Assembly: GCA_963809175.1 (NCBI GenBank)
Contig: CAWEIK010000001.1
Coordinates: 992,001-1,056,000 of the forward strand
Reading direction: 5' to 3'
Origin: JACCTU01 sp963809175
GTDB lineage: Bacteria > Actinomycetota > Thermoleophilia > Gaiellales > Gaiellaceae
DNA: 64,000 nucleotides
Within the stretch, counting starts at the first letter, position 1, and every line of letters starts with the position of its first letter. The notes beneath the pieces were generated by a model. It was not told where the DNA came from. It worked only from the letters and a program-made list of their open reading frames with translations, and searched no databases. Positions 17,095 through 25,871 of the stretch are shown in pieces. Both the position numbers and the translations under genes were made by a program.

Positions 17095-18408
17095 CGCTCG
17101 CGGGGCGTGTGGGCCGGCTGGCTGCGGACCGCGTAGTCCGTCGCCCGCTCCAGCGCGTCCAGCGCTTCTGCGTCGCGACCCGCGTCGCGGAGAACCTTGG
17201 CCCAGCGGCGACAACACTGTGCAGCTTCGCGGAAACGGGCGCCGGCGTCCAATGCGTCGACGGCACGCCGAAAAGCACTGTCCGCTGCGGGCACGTCGCC
17301 CCTGGAGCGCCTCGCCTTCGGCGAGCGCCCACCAGGCGCTGCCCTGCTCGGCTTCGTACGTGTCGCCGAGCGTGTCGATCGCTTCGCGCGCTCGCGCGAC
17401 CGCGGCGGCGCCGTCGCCCTCGTGGGCCGCGACCTTCGCCTGCTCGACGCGGAGCTGCGCGAAGTCGACGGGATCGGGCGACGCGCCGAGCAGCGCCTCC
17501 GCCTTGTCGAGGTGGGGCACCGCGTCGGCGCTCTTGCCCTCGAGCCCCATGATCCAGGCGCAGAGCAGGTGGGCGCGCGCGAGGTGGTGCGTGTCCTCGG
17601 TTGCCTCGAGCAGGGCGACCGCACGCCGTGCGTAGTCGAGCGCGCGCACGGGATGGCCGTCGACCTCGGCGAGCCGCGCCGCGGCCCAGTAGAGACGGAC
17701 GCGCGTGTACGAGTCGCCGTTCTCGCTCTTGCCGAGCGCTTCACGAAGCACGCTCTCCGCACGGCCGAGGTCACCCTGGTCCGTGAGCGCGGCGCTGAGG
17801 TAGCCCGCGAAGCGGACGTACGAGGCGACGTTGCCGGGGTCGTTGCGGTCGAGCTCGTCCAGGCAGTTCTCGAGCAGCTCGATCGCGCGCTCGTGTGCGC
17901 CGATGAGCGAGTAGGAGCGGGCCAGCGTTGCAAAGGCGTCGGGGCGGTCGAGCGGCGAGACGCCTGCATCGACGGCGCTCTGGAGGTGCTCGGCGGCTTC
18001 GGCGGGCCGGTTCAGCTGTGCAGCAACCTGGCCGAGGCCGATCTCGGCGCGGATCGCAGACGTCCCGTCGCCGGCATCGTGCGCCTCTCGGGCGAGCGCA
18101 GCGAACGCCTCGTTCGCGGCGTCGGGCTCGCCGCCGATTCTGAGCTGGAGCTCGGCGTCCGCGAGGCGCAGCTCGCGCTCGTCGACGTCGCGTAGCTCGG
18201 AGCCCGTCTCCAGGTACTCGGGCGAGACGCCGAGTGTCCGGGCCAGCGTTCTCAGCGCCTTCACGGACGGGCGACGGGTTCCGGCCTCGATCCTCGAGAT
18301 GTACGCGTACGAGACGCCCGGGCCGGCCAGCTCGCGCTGGGACAGCCCACGCTCGAGGCGAAGGCGCCGGAGTCGGACCCCGATCGGCTCTGGCTCACGC
18401 CTACTCAT
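17091..18408 (-). CDS. XRE-family HTH regulator with C-terminal TPR domain, frameshifted
   Basis: ATG 18408. Residues about 10-65 are a lambda-repressor-type HTH (IGVRLRRLRLERGLSQRELA ... YAYISRIEAGTRRPSVKAL). The remaining 370 residues are tandem TPR-like helices. At the CCCC run 17299-17302 one extra base breaks the frame. The restored C-terminus GDVPAADSAFRRAVDALDAG to RSQPAHTPRER ends TGA at 17091. HTH plus TPR is the layout of RRNPP peptide receptors (Rap, NprR, PlcR, Rgg), where a small imported peptide controls DNA binding. A divergent gene at 18537 encodes a 28-residue secreted-type peptide. A promoter with almost no leader lies at 18420-18448. Confidence 0.82.
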
Positions 18409-18419
18409 GGAACTGGCCG

Positions 18420-18448
18420 ATCATGACGGTCTTTGCGGACGGCGTCAA
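18420..18448 (-). promoter_or_regulatory. Promoter of the XRE-TPR gene
   Basis: On the minus strand TTGACG (18448-18443) is followed after exactly 17 bases by CATGAT (18425-18420), a good sigma-70-type pair (5/6 and 4/6 matches). The expected transcription start falls about 5 bases before ATG 18408, giving a nearly leaderless mRNA. Confidence 0.55.
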
Positions 18449-18465
18449 TCGACAAAGGCTTGACA
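18444..18465 (+). promoter_or_regulatory. Inverted repeat joining the -35 boxes of the divergent regulator and peptide genes
   Basis: GTCAA (18444-18448) and TTGAC (18460-18464) form an inverted repeat spaced by 11 bases. The left arm is the -35 of the minus-strand regulator. The right arm is a perfect TTGACA (18460-18465) that could be the -35 for the peptide gene, although no convincing -10 follows. An XRE dimer bound here would cover both promoters. Operator function is inferred. Confidence 0.4.
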
Positions 18466-18536
18466 ACAAAAGGACACCTGATTCGGTAACGGGTGCGAGT
18501 CCAAGGCCATGACTCCGACGAGGGGAGGTGTTCCTT

Positions 18537-18623
18537 ATGCGTCGCATCCTGACCTGGCGTCCCATCGTCGCCATGCTCATGATCGCCGCCGTCTGCGGCG
18601 ACGGCCCCTGGCCCCCGCAGTAG
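18537..18623 (+). CDS. 28-residue secreted-type small peptide (putative pheromone of the adjacent XRE-TPR regulator)
   Basis: ATG 18537 to TAG 18623, preceded by the strong Shine-Dalgarno GAGGGGAGGTG (18520-18530) at good spacing and followed by a hairpin. The peptide starts MRRILTWRP, has a hydrophobic stretch (IVAMLMIAAVC) and a short tail CGDGPWPPQ. Like the peptide at 795-896 it ends with D-G-x-W plus a few residues, and like it lies next to a TPR protein. Own promoter region, RBS and terminator-like hairpin argue for a real gene. A lipidated Cys20 is possible but the lipobox is poor. The pheromone role is a hypothesis. Confidence 0.55.
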   Translation: MRRILTWRPIVAMLMIAAVCGDGPWPPQ

Positions 18624-18632
18624 CCTGGCCGT

Positions 18633-18669
18633 CGGCGGGCGGGGGCGAGCCGCAAGCCCTCGCCCGCCG
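18633..18669 (+). terminator. Hairpin after the 28-residue peptide gene
   Basis: CGGCGGGCG (18633-18641) pairs with CGCCCGCCG (18661-18669). It lies 10 bases after the peptide stop and 20 before the next start, consistent with a short independent transcript. No T-run. Confidence 0.45.
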
Positions 18670-18688
18670 GCCTCGGTAGCCTCACTCC

Positions 18689-20095
18689 GTGGCCGCGGCC
18701 GCCCTCGTCGTCTACGCCGTGGCGCTCGCGGCGGGCGGCCTCGCCGTTTGGAGGCGCCCCTCCGTTGCGGTCTACGCCTTCGTCGTCGGCCTGGCGCTGC
18801 ACAACGCCATCATGGCGACCCTCTTCGCTCTCGGCGTCGAGGGCACGTCGCTCACGCTGATCGCGGCCTGGAAGGAGGTGCTGCTCGCGGTCGCGCTCGC
18901 GCGCGTGACGCGAGACGCAGTCGTCGCTCGGCAGCTCCCGTTCCGGTTTTCGCCGGTCGATGCGCTCGCGCTCGTGTTCGCGGCGTTCGTCCTCGTCTAC
19001 GCGGTCCTGCCGCAAAGCTTGCTCGGCGGCGGGGCGGACGCGACGACGGTCCTCTATGCGCTGCGGCACGACCTCGCCTGCGTCGCGGCGTACTTCCTCG
19101 GCCGCTCGATCGAGCTGCCACCGCTTCGTCGCCTCGTTCTCGTCACGGCCGCCGTCGTTGCGGTGCTCGGCGTCGTCGAGATGTACACGGTGTCGATCGA
19201 CCGCTGGGAGGACGCCGACGTCCCCGCCTACTTCTCCGAGCAGCTCGGCTTCGAGCACCACGGCCCGCGTGGGCTGCCGGAGAACTTCGTCTTCAACACC
19301 GGTGACGAGAGCGACCTGCTGCGGCGAGCGGTGTCGACGTTCCTCAGTCCCCTCGGGACCGCGTATCTGATCGTCGTCGCGCTCTGCCTGTGGGCCGTGC
19401 GGCCGCGAAGCGGCTGGCTCTTCGCCGCGATCGCGGCTGTCGGCCTGCTCTTCACGTTCACGCGCGCCGCCATGCTCGTGCTCGTCGGTGCCTTGCTCGT
19501 GCTGGCGTTCGTGCAGCGAAGGTGGTGGCCGGTCGCTGCAGCCGTGGCCACGCTTGCGGTTGCGATCGTGTGGACGCAGGTCTACCCGTCGATCGCGCCC
19601 GAGACGACGTGGTCGCAGGCCGATCTCCGCTATCAGCGCGAGCAAGCGGAGAAGCTGGGTGTCACCCCCGGCGAGACCGTCGCCCTCGACGAGCCCTCCA
19701 TTCGCAGCCACCTGCGCGCGTTGCGCGACGGGGTGGAAACGGTGGTCGAGCACCCGCAGGGCTATGGGCTCGGCAACGCCGGTGCGATCGCTCTGCGCCG
19801 CCACGTTCAGATCAGGGCGGGCGAGTCGACGTACACGGAGCTCGGCGTCGAGACGGGGTTGCTCGGCATGCTCGCGTTCATCGCGTGGAACGCGCTGCTG
19901 CTCTGGTCGCTCGTCCGCGCGCGTGCCGCAGGCATCGCGGCGGCGTTGGCGGCCGTGCTCGCGCTCGGGATCCAGACCGACGTGCTCGGCACGCCGTGGC
20001 TTGCGTTCGTCGTCTGGCTGCTTGCCGGCGCAAGCCTCACGGCTGCGTTACGCAGCGACGGCGGCAGGGACGTGCGCAGCGAGGGCGTCGCGTAG
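18689..20095 (+). CDS. O-antigen ligase/polymerase-like membrane protein (Wzy_C family)
   Basis: GTG start, 468 residues with about eleven membrane segments. The N-terminal half holds stacked hydrophobic helices. A large outside loop (about 165-215 and 300-370) includes VYPSIAPETTWSQADLRYQRE and the characteristic Wzy_C-type stretch EHPQGYGLGNAG ... STYTELGVETGLLGMLAFIAW. Members polymerise or ligate surface glycans at the outer face of the membrane. No glycosyltransferases are adjacent, so the substrate is unknown. The 3' end overlaps the convergent receiver gene by 48 bases. Confidence 0.8.
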   Translation: MAAAALVVYAVALAAGGLAVWRRPSVAVYAFVVGLALHNAIMATLFALGVEGTSLTLIAAWKEVLLAVALARVTRDAVVARQLPFRFSPVDALALVFAAFVLVYAVLPQSLLGGGADATTVLYALRHDLACVAAYFLGRSIELPPLRRLVLVTAAVVAVLGVVEMYTVSIDRWEDADVPAYFSEQLGFEHHGPRGLPENFVFNTGDESDLLRRAVSTFLSPLGTAYLIVVALCLWAVRPRSGWLFAAIAAVGLLFTFTRAAMLVLVGALLVLAFVQRRWWPVAAAVATLAVAIVWTQVYPSIAPETTWSQADLRYQREQAEKLGVTPGETVALDEPSIRSHLRALRDGVETVVEHPQGYGLGNAGAIALRRHVQIRAGESTYTELGVETGLLGMLAFIAWNALLLWSLVRARAAGIAAALAAVLALGIQTDVLGTPWLAFVVWLLAGASLTAALRSDGGRDVRSEGVA

Positions 20096-20386
20096 CACCG
20101 CGAGCCCGAACGGCTTCACGTGGAACGACGTCCATTCGATCCTGACCGGCAGTGCCGAGGGCGGATACACGCTGACCGCGATGACCGGCAGGTCGGCGTC
20201 CAGTGCCCGAAGAGATTCGACGAGCTCACCCGCACCGTTCATCGCCGGCTCGAGGATCAGTGCGTCGATCCCGACCTGCGACACGGCGGGGTCGTGCACG
20301 ATCGGCTCGTGCCCGAGGGCCGCGACGAAATGCACGAAGAGCTGCTGCACCTCGGCGTAGGGTTCCGCGATCAGGATTCGAGCCAT
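20048..20386 (-). CDS. Degenerate response-regulator receiver domain (stand-alone)
   Basis: 112 residues, ATG 20386. Overall receiver fold: MARILIAEPYAEVQQLF at the start, VIAVSVYP strand 4, and the conserved Lys in HVKPFGLAVLRDAL. The acidic pocket is altered: the usual DD pair is AE-P, and the phospho-acceptor Asp is replaced by Glu in DALILEPAMNG. It is therefore probably not phosphorylated in the normal way, or mimics the phosphorylated state. It is divergent from the OmpR-type regulator at 20444 with 57 bases between. Confidence 0.72.
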   Translation of the reverse strand: MARILIAEPYAEVQQLFVHFVAALGHEPIVHDPAVSQVGIDALILEPAMNGAGELVESLRALDADLPVIAVSVYPPSALPVRIEWTSFHVKPFGLAVLRDALAAHVPAAVAA

Positions 20387-20443
20387 GGACTCATCTTCGG
20401 CGGCCGAGTCTGATTCCCGGGTGCGTTTTGGTATGAATCCGGT

Positions 20444-21124
20444 GTGAAAGGCCCAGCACGCGTCCTGGTCATCGACGACGACGAGGACGTCCGCACGCTC
20501 GTGCGAAAGCTGGCCCAGGGCGCGGGGTACACGGCGGCCGAGGCGCCGGACGGCCGGGCGGGCCTGCGGAGCCTCCACGCGCTGCCGCCCGACGTCGTCA
20601 TCCTCGACGTGAGCATGCCCGGCCTCGACGGGTGGGAGACGCTCGAGCGGATCCGCGATCTCTCCGACGTCCCGGTCCTGATGCTGAGCGCGAGAGACGG
20701 CGAGCTCGACAAGGTGCGTGCGCTCCAGCGCGGCGCCGACGACTACGTCACGAAGCCGTTCGGTCGGCAGGAGCTGCTCGCACGGATCCAAGTGCTCCTG
20801 CGTCGCGCCGGCGAACGCTCCGAGGCGGAGCCTTCGTACAGCGATGCCTCGCTCGAGGTCGACTTCGCGAACCGGGTGGTCGCGGTGGGCGGTGACGAGC
20901 GTCGCCTGACGCCGCTCGAGTTCAAGCTGCTCGGCACGTTCGTGCGCAACCCGAACCAGGTGTTGAGCCGCGAGCAGCTGCTCGACCTCGTCTGGGGCGA
21001 CTCGCGGGGCGTGTCGCTCGACCAGGTGAAGCTGTACGTCGGCTACCTCCGCAGAAAGCTCGGCGAGCGCGTCGCGATCGAGACCGTGCGCGGGTTCGGC
21101 TACCGCTTCCGGCCCGCGGCCTAG
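20444..21124 (+). CDS. OmpR/PhoB-family response regulator
   Basis: GTG start, 226 residues. The receiver domain has VLVIDDDEDVRTLV (acid pocket), phospho-Asp in VVILDVSMPGLDGW, Ser/Thr region LMLSARD and Lys in YVTKPFGRQEL. The C-terminal winged helix is LTPLEFKLLGTFVRNPNQVLSREQLL ... VKLYVGYLRRKLG ... IETVRGFGYRF. A DNA-binding output of a two-component system. The cognate kinase may be one of the two kinases downstream on the other strand (convergent, 5 bases apart). Confidence 0.92.
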   Translation: MKGPARVLVIDDDEDVRTLVRKLAQGAGYTAAEAPDGRAGLRSLHALPPDVVILDVSMPGLDGWETLERIRDLSDVPVLMLSARDGELDKVRALQRGADDYVTKPFGRQELLARIQVLLRRAGERSEAEPSYSDASLEVDFANRVVAVGGDERRLTPLEFKLLGTFVRNPNQVLSREQLLDLVWGDSRGVSLDQVKLYVGYLRRKLGERVAIETVRGFGYRFRPAA

Positions 21125-21129
21125 CCGCT

Positions 21130-22373
21130 CTAGGCCGCGCGCTCGAGCTGCTTGACGTGCGCCGGGATCGTCACCCGGAACGTGGTGCCGTGGCCTTCGC
21201 TGCTCTCGAGCTGGATCGTGCCTTCGTGCGCGTCGACGATCGCCTTCGAGATCGCGAGGCCGAGGCCGGTGCCGGGGACCGCCTGGCTGGTCGCGGAAGG
21301 CGTCCGGTAGAAGCGCTGGAAGAGCCGTTCTTGGTCGTGCTCGGAGATGCCTACGCCGGAATCGGAGATCTCGATCGTGACGTTTCCGTTGCCGCTACGG
21401 ACGGTGATCTCGACGTGGCCGCCGGCGGGCGTGAACTTGATCGCGTTCGAGACGAGGTTGTCGACGAGTTGGGCGAGCCGGGCGCGGTCGCCGATCAGCT
21501 GGGCGTGCGGGTCCCCGCCGAGGCGGAGCTCGAGGCCCTTGTGGTCGGCCGCGGGGCGGGCTGCTTCGACGGCTTCGGCGCCGACTTCGGCCGCATCGAG
21601 GTGCCCGAGCTCGAGGGCAAGGCGTCCGGCGTCGACCTGGGCGACGAAGAGGAGGTCGCCGACGAGTCGTTGCAGGCGGTCGGAGTTTCGCTCGACGACG
21701 GTCAGGAACTGGCGCTGCTCGTCCGTCAGGTTGTCCGACGCGCCGTCGAGCACGAGCTCCAGGTAGCCGCGGATCGAGGTGAGGGGCGTGCGGAGCTCGT
21801 GCGAGACGAGCGCGACGAACTCGTCCTTCAGCCGGTCGAGCTCGCGGAGCTCTTCGTTCTGCCCGCGCTCGCGAGCGAGCAGGCGATCGAGCTTCGCCTC
21901 GTTGGCCTTTCGGTCCGAGACGTCGAGCAGGTAGCCCTGCGCGAAGGCAACGGCGCCGCTCTCGTCGCGAACGAAGCTCATCACGTCGCGCACCCAGACG
22001 GTGGAACCGTCGCGTCTCAACAGTCGGTACTCGTTGTCGAGGTCCGTGAAGTCCTGGTAGGCCTGCTCGTGGATCGCGACGACATGCTCCGCGTCGTCTG
22101 GGTGGATGACGTCGATGAACGAGCAGGCCTTGAACTCTTCGGGTGTCATGCCGAGGAGGCCCTCGATCTGCGGGCTCGTGTAGACGGTCTGCCAGAATGC
22201 GCCGTCGCGCTCATCGGGCTCGTCGACGTAAACAGCGAGCGGCAATTGCTCGGCGAGCGATCGGTAGCGAGCGTCCGCCCGATCGTCGAAGGCGCGGCTC
22301 GGCTCGTGACCGGGCGGCCGATGCCGACTCCGGCCAGGAGAAGCGCAAGGCCGCCGACGATCGCGACGGTCAA
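21130..22373 (-). CDS. PAS-domain sensor histidine kinase, N-terminal frameshift
   Basis: TTG 22373 overlaps the upstream receiver stop (TTGA). The N-terminus VAIVGGLALLLAGVGIG is one membrane segment. A 1-base shift near CCCGG (22312-22316) then leads into the main frame (GHEPSRAFDDRADARYRSL). There follow a PAS domain (YTSPQIEGLLGMTPEEF ... GSTVWVRDVMSF), HisKA with the phospho-His in FVALVSHELRTPLTSIRGY, and HATPase with LVSNAIKFTPAGG, ISDSGVGIS, GTGLGLAISK. The last 370 residues are close to identical over long stretches with the kinase at 23118, so the pair arose by duplication. Last gene of a four-gene operon. Confidence 0.85.
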
Positions 22374-22753
22374 GAGATCAGCAGCCCGTCGATCGTCTCG
22401 AGCAGTTGGTCGAAGTCGATCGGCTTCTCGACGAAGGCAACCGCACCGGACGCCTCCGCCTTGTCGCGGTTCGTCGCTGCGTCGCGGGCCGTGATCACCA
22501 CGACCGGGACCTCCGCGAGCGACGTGATCGCACGAAGGCGCTCCATCACCGTGAAGCCGTCACCGGCGGGTAGACCCAGGTCGAGGACGATCAGGTCGGG
22601 CTGCTCTCGCCGCGCAACGGCCAACGCGGTCATCCCGTCCGTCGCGACGGCGGTGTCGTACGAGCCCCGGCGTAGACGGGCGTTCAGCAACCCGCGGATG
22701 TCTGCGTCGTCCTCGACGATGAGGATCTTTCGCTGCACCGTGGCCACCGTCAT
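22370..22753 (-). CDS. Single-domain response regulator
   Basis: 127 residues, ATG 22753. A complete receiver: ILIVEDDADIRGLL, phospho-Asp in LIVLDLGLPAGDGF, VVVITARD, and Lys in FVEKPIDFDQLLETI. No output domain. It probably relays phosphate or acts by protein contact. ATGA overlap with the receiver upstream and TTGA overlap with the kinase downstream. Confidence 0.9.
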   Translation of the reverse strand: MTVATVQRKILIVEDDADIRGLLNARLRRGSYDTAVATDGMTALAVARREQPDLIVLDLGLPAGDGFTVMERLRAITSLAEVPVVVITARDAATNRDKAEASGAVAFVEKPIDFDQLLETIDGLLIS

Positions 22754-23121
22754 GTCGTTCTTTCGAACTCGGCGTTGACGCGAGCCACGAGGTCTTCGGC
22801 CTTGAACGGCTTCGGGACGTAGTCCGTCGCGCCCGCTGCAAGTCCCTCGGAGATGTCACGCGTCTGGGCACGTGCCGTGAGCAGGATCACCGGGAGCCGC
22901 TCGGTCTCCTTGTTTGCGCGGATCCGACGTGTGACCTCGAAGCCGTCGACCTTGGGCATCGAGACGTCGAGGACGCAGAGCTCCGGGTGCTCGCTCGCGA
23001 CGAGATCGAGTGCCTGCTGGCCGTCCTCGGCCTGCACGACCTCGTAGCCTGCGTTCTGTAGACGCATCGCGACGAGCAGACGGATGTCTGCGTCGTCTTC
23101 TGCGACCAGGATCTTGCTCAT
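22750..23121 (-). CDS. Single-domain response regulator
   Basis: 123 residues, ATG 23121. All receiver residues are present: ILVAEDDADIRLLV, phospho-Asp in LCVLDVSMPKVDGF, VILLTARAQ, and Lys in YVPKPFKAEDLVARV. CheY-like with no output domain. Its start overlaps the stop of the large kinase (ATGA), so kinase and receiver are translationally coupled and are the likely cognate pair. Confidence 0.9.
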   Translation of the reverse strand: MSKILVAEDDADIRLLVAMRLQNAGYEVVQAEDGQQALDLVASEHPELCVLDVSMPKVDGFEVTRRIRANKETERLPVILLTARAQTRDISEGLAAGATDYVPKPFKAEDLVARVNAEFERTT

Positions 23122-25755
23122 GCCGCCTCCTCCATCTGCTTGATGTTTGTGGGGATCGTGATGCGGAACGTGGTGCCGTTGCCCTTGCCGCTCTCGAGCT
23201 TGATCGTGCCTTCGTGCGCGTCGACGATTGCCTTGGAGATCGCGAGGCCGAGGCCGGTGCCGGGGATCGCCTGGCTGGTCGCGGAAGCGGTGCGGTAGAA
23301 GCGCTGGAAGAGCCGCTCCTGCTCGTGCGCGGAGATGCCCATGCCGGAGTCGGAGATCTCGATCGTGACGCTTCCGGCTCCGTTTCGGACGTTGACTTCG
23401 ACGCGGCCGCCGGCGGGCGTGAACTTGATCGCGTTCGAGACGAGGTTGTCGACCAGTTGGGCGAGCCGAGCGCGGTCGCCGACGAGGTAGGCGTGTGGGT
23501 CGCCGGTGAGGCGCAACTCCAGGCGCTTCTGGTCCGCGGCCGGCTTGGCTGCCTCGACGGCTTCGGCGCCGACCTCCGCCGCATCGAGGTGGCCGAGCTC
23601 GAGCTCGAGGCGCCCGGCGTCGACCTGGGCGACGAAGAGGAGGTCGCCGACGAGCCGTTGCAGCCGGTCGGAGTTCCGTTCGACGACGGTCAGGAACTGG
23701 CGCTGTTCGTCGGTCAGGTCGCCCGAGGCGTTGTCGAGCACGAGCTCGAGGTAGCCGCGGATCGAGGTGAGGGGCGTGCGGAGCTCGTGCGAGACGAGCG
23801 CGACGAACTCGTCCTTCAGCCGGTCGAGCTCGCGGAGCTCCTCGTTCTGCTCCCGCTCGCGGGCGAGCAGGAGGTCGACCTTCTCCTCGTTCGCCTTCTT
23901 CTCGGAGACGTCGAGCAGGTAGCCCTGTGAGTAGGCGACCCCGTCGTTCTCGTCACGGATGAAGCTCATCGCGTCGCGCACCCAGACCGTGGAACCGTCT
24001 CGTCGCACGAGGCGGTACTCCTCGTCCAGACCCGTGTGACTCTGGTAGGCAAGCTCGTGCGCGGCAACGACGCGTTCGGCGTCGTCGGGGTGGACGAGGT
24101 CCAGGTACGACCTGAGCTTGAACTCCTCGGGTGTCAAGCCGAGGAGGCCCTGGATCTGCGGGCTCGCGTAAACGGTGTTCCAGCAGGCGGAGTTGATGTC
24201 GCTTGGTTCGTCGACGTAGACCGCGAGCGGAAGCTGCTCGACGAGCGTCTGGTAGCGCTCGTTTGCACGGCGCAGCTCGGTGACGTCGCGGAACGTGATC
24301 GCGTAGCCGGCGCCCTTGTCGAGCGGCGCGACCGTGATCGAGGCGTCGAAGACCTCGCCGGAGCGGCGCACGAACTTGCTCTCGAAGTTGCGGAGGGTCT
24401 CGCCACGCTCGAGCATCCCCGCCATCCGTCGGAGGTCGTTGGGACGATCGCGCGGGAACAGCTCCTTGATGTGCCTGCCGATCTGGTCGTCGGCGGGTGC
24501 TCCGGTCAGCTCCTCGGCTGCCGCGTTCCAGCTCGTCACGCAGTTCTCGGCGTCGATCGCGAAGATCGCATCTCCCGACGACGCGACGATCGCCGCGAGA
24601 CGTCGCCGCTCGACGTCGAGCGCCTTGCGCTCGACGAAGTCGCCCAGCTGCAGCGCGAGCGCCCGTGCGACCTCGACCAGCGCCCGGTCCTTCGGGAGGG
24701 GACGGTCCGTGAAGAGCTCGAGGACGGCCATCACCTCGCCGTCGGCGACGATCGGAAACGCGAGCGCGGTCTTGAGCCCGTCAGCGCGGGCGGCACCGGC
24801 GCGCGGGAGAGTGTCGCTGGCGATCTCGTCGATCCAGACCGGGTTGCGGGTCGCGACCGCGCGTCCGGGCAGCGTGTCCTCGCCGGCGCAGATCGAGCTC
24901 GGCGGTCGCCTTCCGGAAGATGCGGTAGCGGCCGGACTCCTCGCAATGCCAGATACCCGACGGCTCGAGCCCGCCCACGTCGGTACGCGTCCAGAGGTGG
25001 CCGAGCGGCCACCCGGCGTGGAGGCAGAAGAGACCGAGCGTCCGTTCGAGGAGGCGCTCGACCGAGTCTGTCGAGTCGGCTGCGCGGGCGACGTGCACGA
25101 CGAGCTCTGCGACCGCGGTCTGGTCGCGCAGCCGCTGGTTCTCGGCGGCAAGCTGGATCGCCCTCCGCCTTCGCGCGCGCACGCCTCGTGCGGTTGATCA
25201 GCAGGACTCCGATTGCGGTGCAGAAGACCGCGAGCAGCACGGCGACGACTGACGTGACGCTGAACCGGTGCCGCAAAGCTCGGTTGCGCTCCTCGACCCG
25301 CGTACCGGCCTCTGTGACCACGCGTTTCGGCCGCCTCGTGGCCGGCGCGACGTAGGACCCGGTGGTACTCGGCGACGCGGGTCGACTTCGCAGCGACCAG
25401 CGAGAGCTCGACGTACACGTGGTGACGGAGTAGACGGTCGGCCGGAGCGACTCCGGCGAGCAGGACGCGCAGGTCCGGATCGAGGCTCTGGATCTCTGCG
25501 ATCTGCTGCGCGTGGAGGGCGGCGTCGGATCGACGTCGGTCGGCTTCCGCTTCGCCCTCGAGGAGCGCGACGGAAGCGTCGTACAGCTCGTTCTCGCTCT
25601 CGTCGATCCTCTCGAGCAGCCGCTCGGCCTGCGCACCGCGGGTCATCCGTTGATCCGCGCGGGTGAGCAGTACGGTTGCGAGCGTCCCCACGAGCAGCGC
25701 GACCGACGAGGATGAGGACGTCCGAGGTCCGGAGCCAGCCGCGTAGAAAGCGCAT
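23118..25755 (-). CDS. Multi-domain sensor histidine kinase (TM - sensor - TM - GAF - PAS - PAS - HisKA - HATPase), four frameshifts
   Basis: ATG 25755 (MRFLRGWLRTSDVLIL). Piecing frames together gives TM1 (VALLVGTLATVLLT), an outside helical domain like CHASE3 (ERIDESENELYDASVALLEG), TM2 (VTSVVAVLLAVFCTAIGVLL), a GAF domain (VERLLERTLGLFCLHAGWPL ... ALAFPIVADGEVMAVLELF), PAS (IVASSGDAIFAIDAENCVTS), a second PAS, HisKA (SHELRTPLTSIRGY) and HATPase_c (GTGLGLAISK). Shifts are needed near 25705, 25325, 25185 and 24890. The C-terminal half is intact and paralogous to the kinase at 21130. First gene of the kinase-receiver-receiver-kinase operon. Four shifts in the first 870 bases mean the N-terminal reconstruction is approximate. 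Confidence 0.75.
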
Positions 25756-25871
25756 GTCTTCAGTGTCGGCCGATTCCGGGGCTGACGGCTCCTCGTAAAC
25801 GCGCGCTCGGCCTACCCCGTTCGGGGGACATGGGAGCGGGCCAAGAGTGCGCTAGCCTGAAAGGGAGGACG

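Noticed and set aside
16213..18408. A single fused XRE-TPR-glycosylase protein of 731 residues
   Set aside because: The frames are joined only because of an extra base at 17299-17302. The repaired TPR frame ends at 17091 with TTGA overlap into a separate alkA start, the usual two-gene arrangement.
22370..25755. Programmed ribosomal frameshifting as the explanation for multiple shifts in the sensor kinase
   Set aside because: Four shifts in one gene, in both directions and without slippery-site plus pseudoknot patterns, are better explained by sequence errors.
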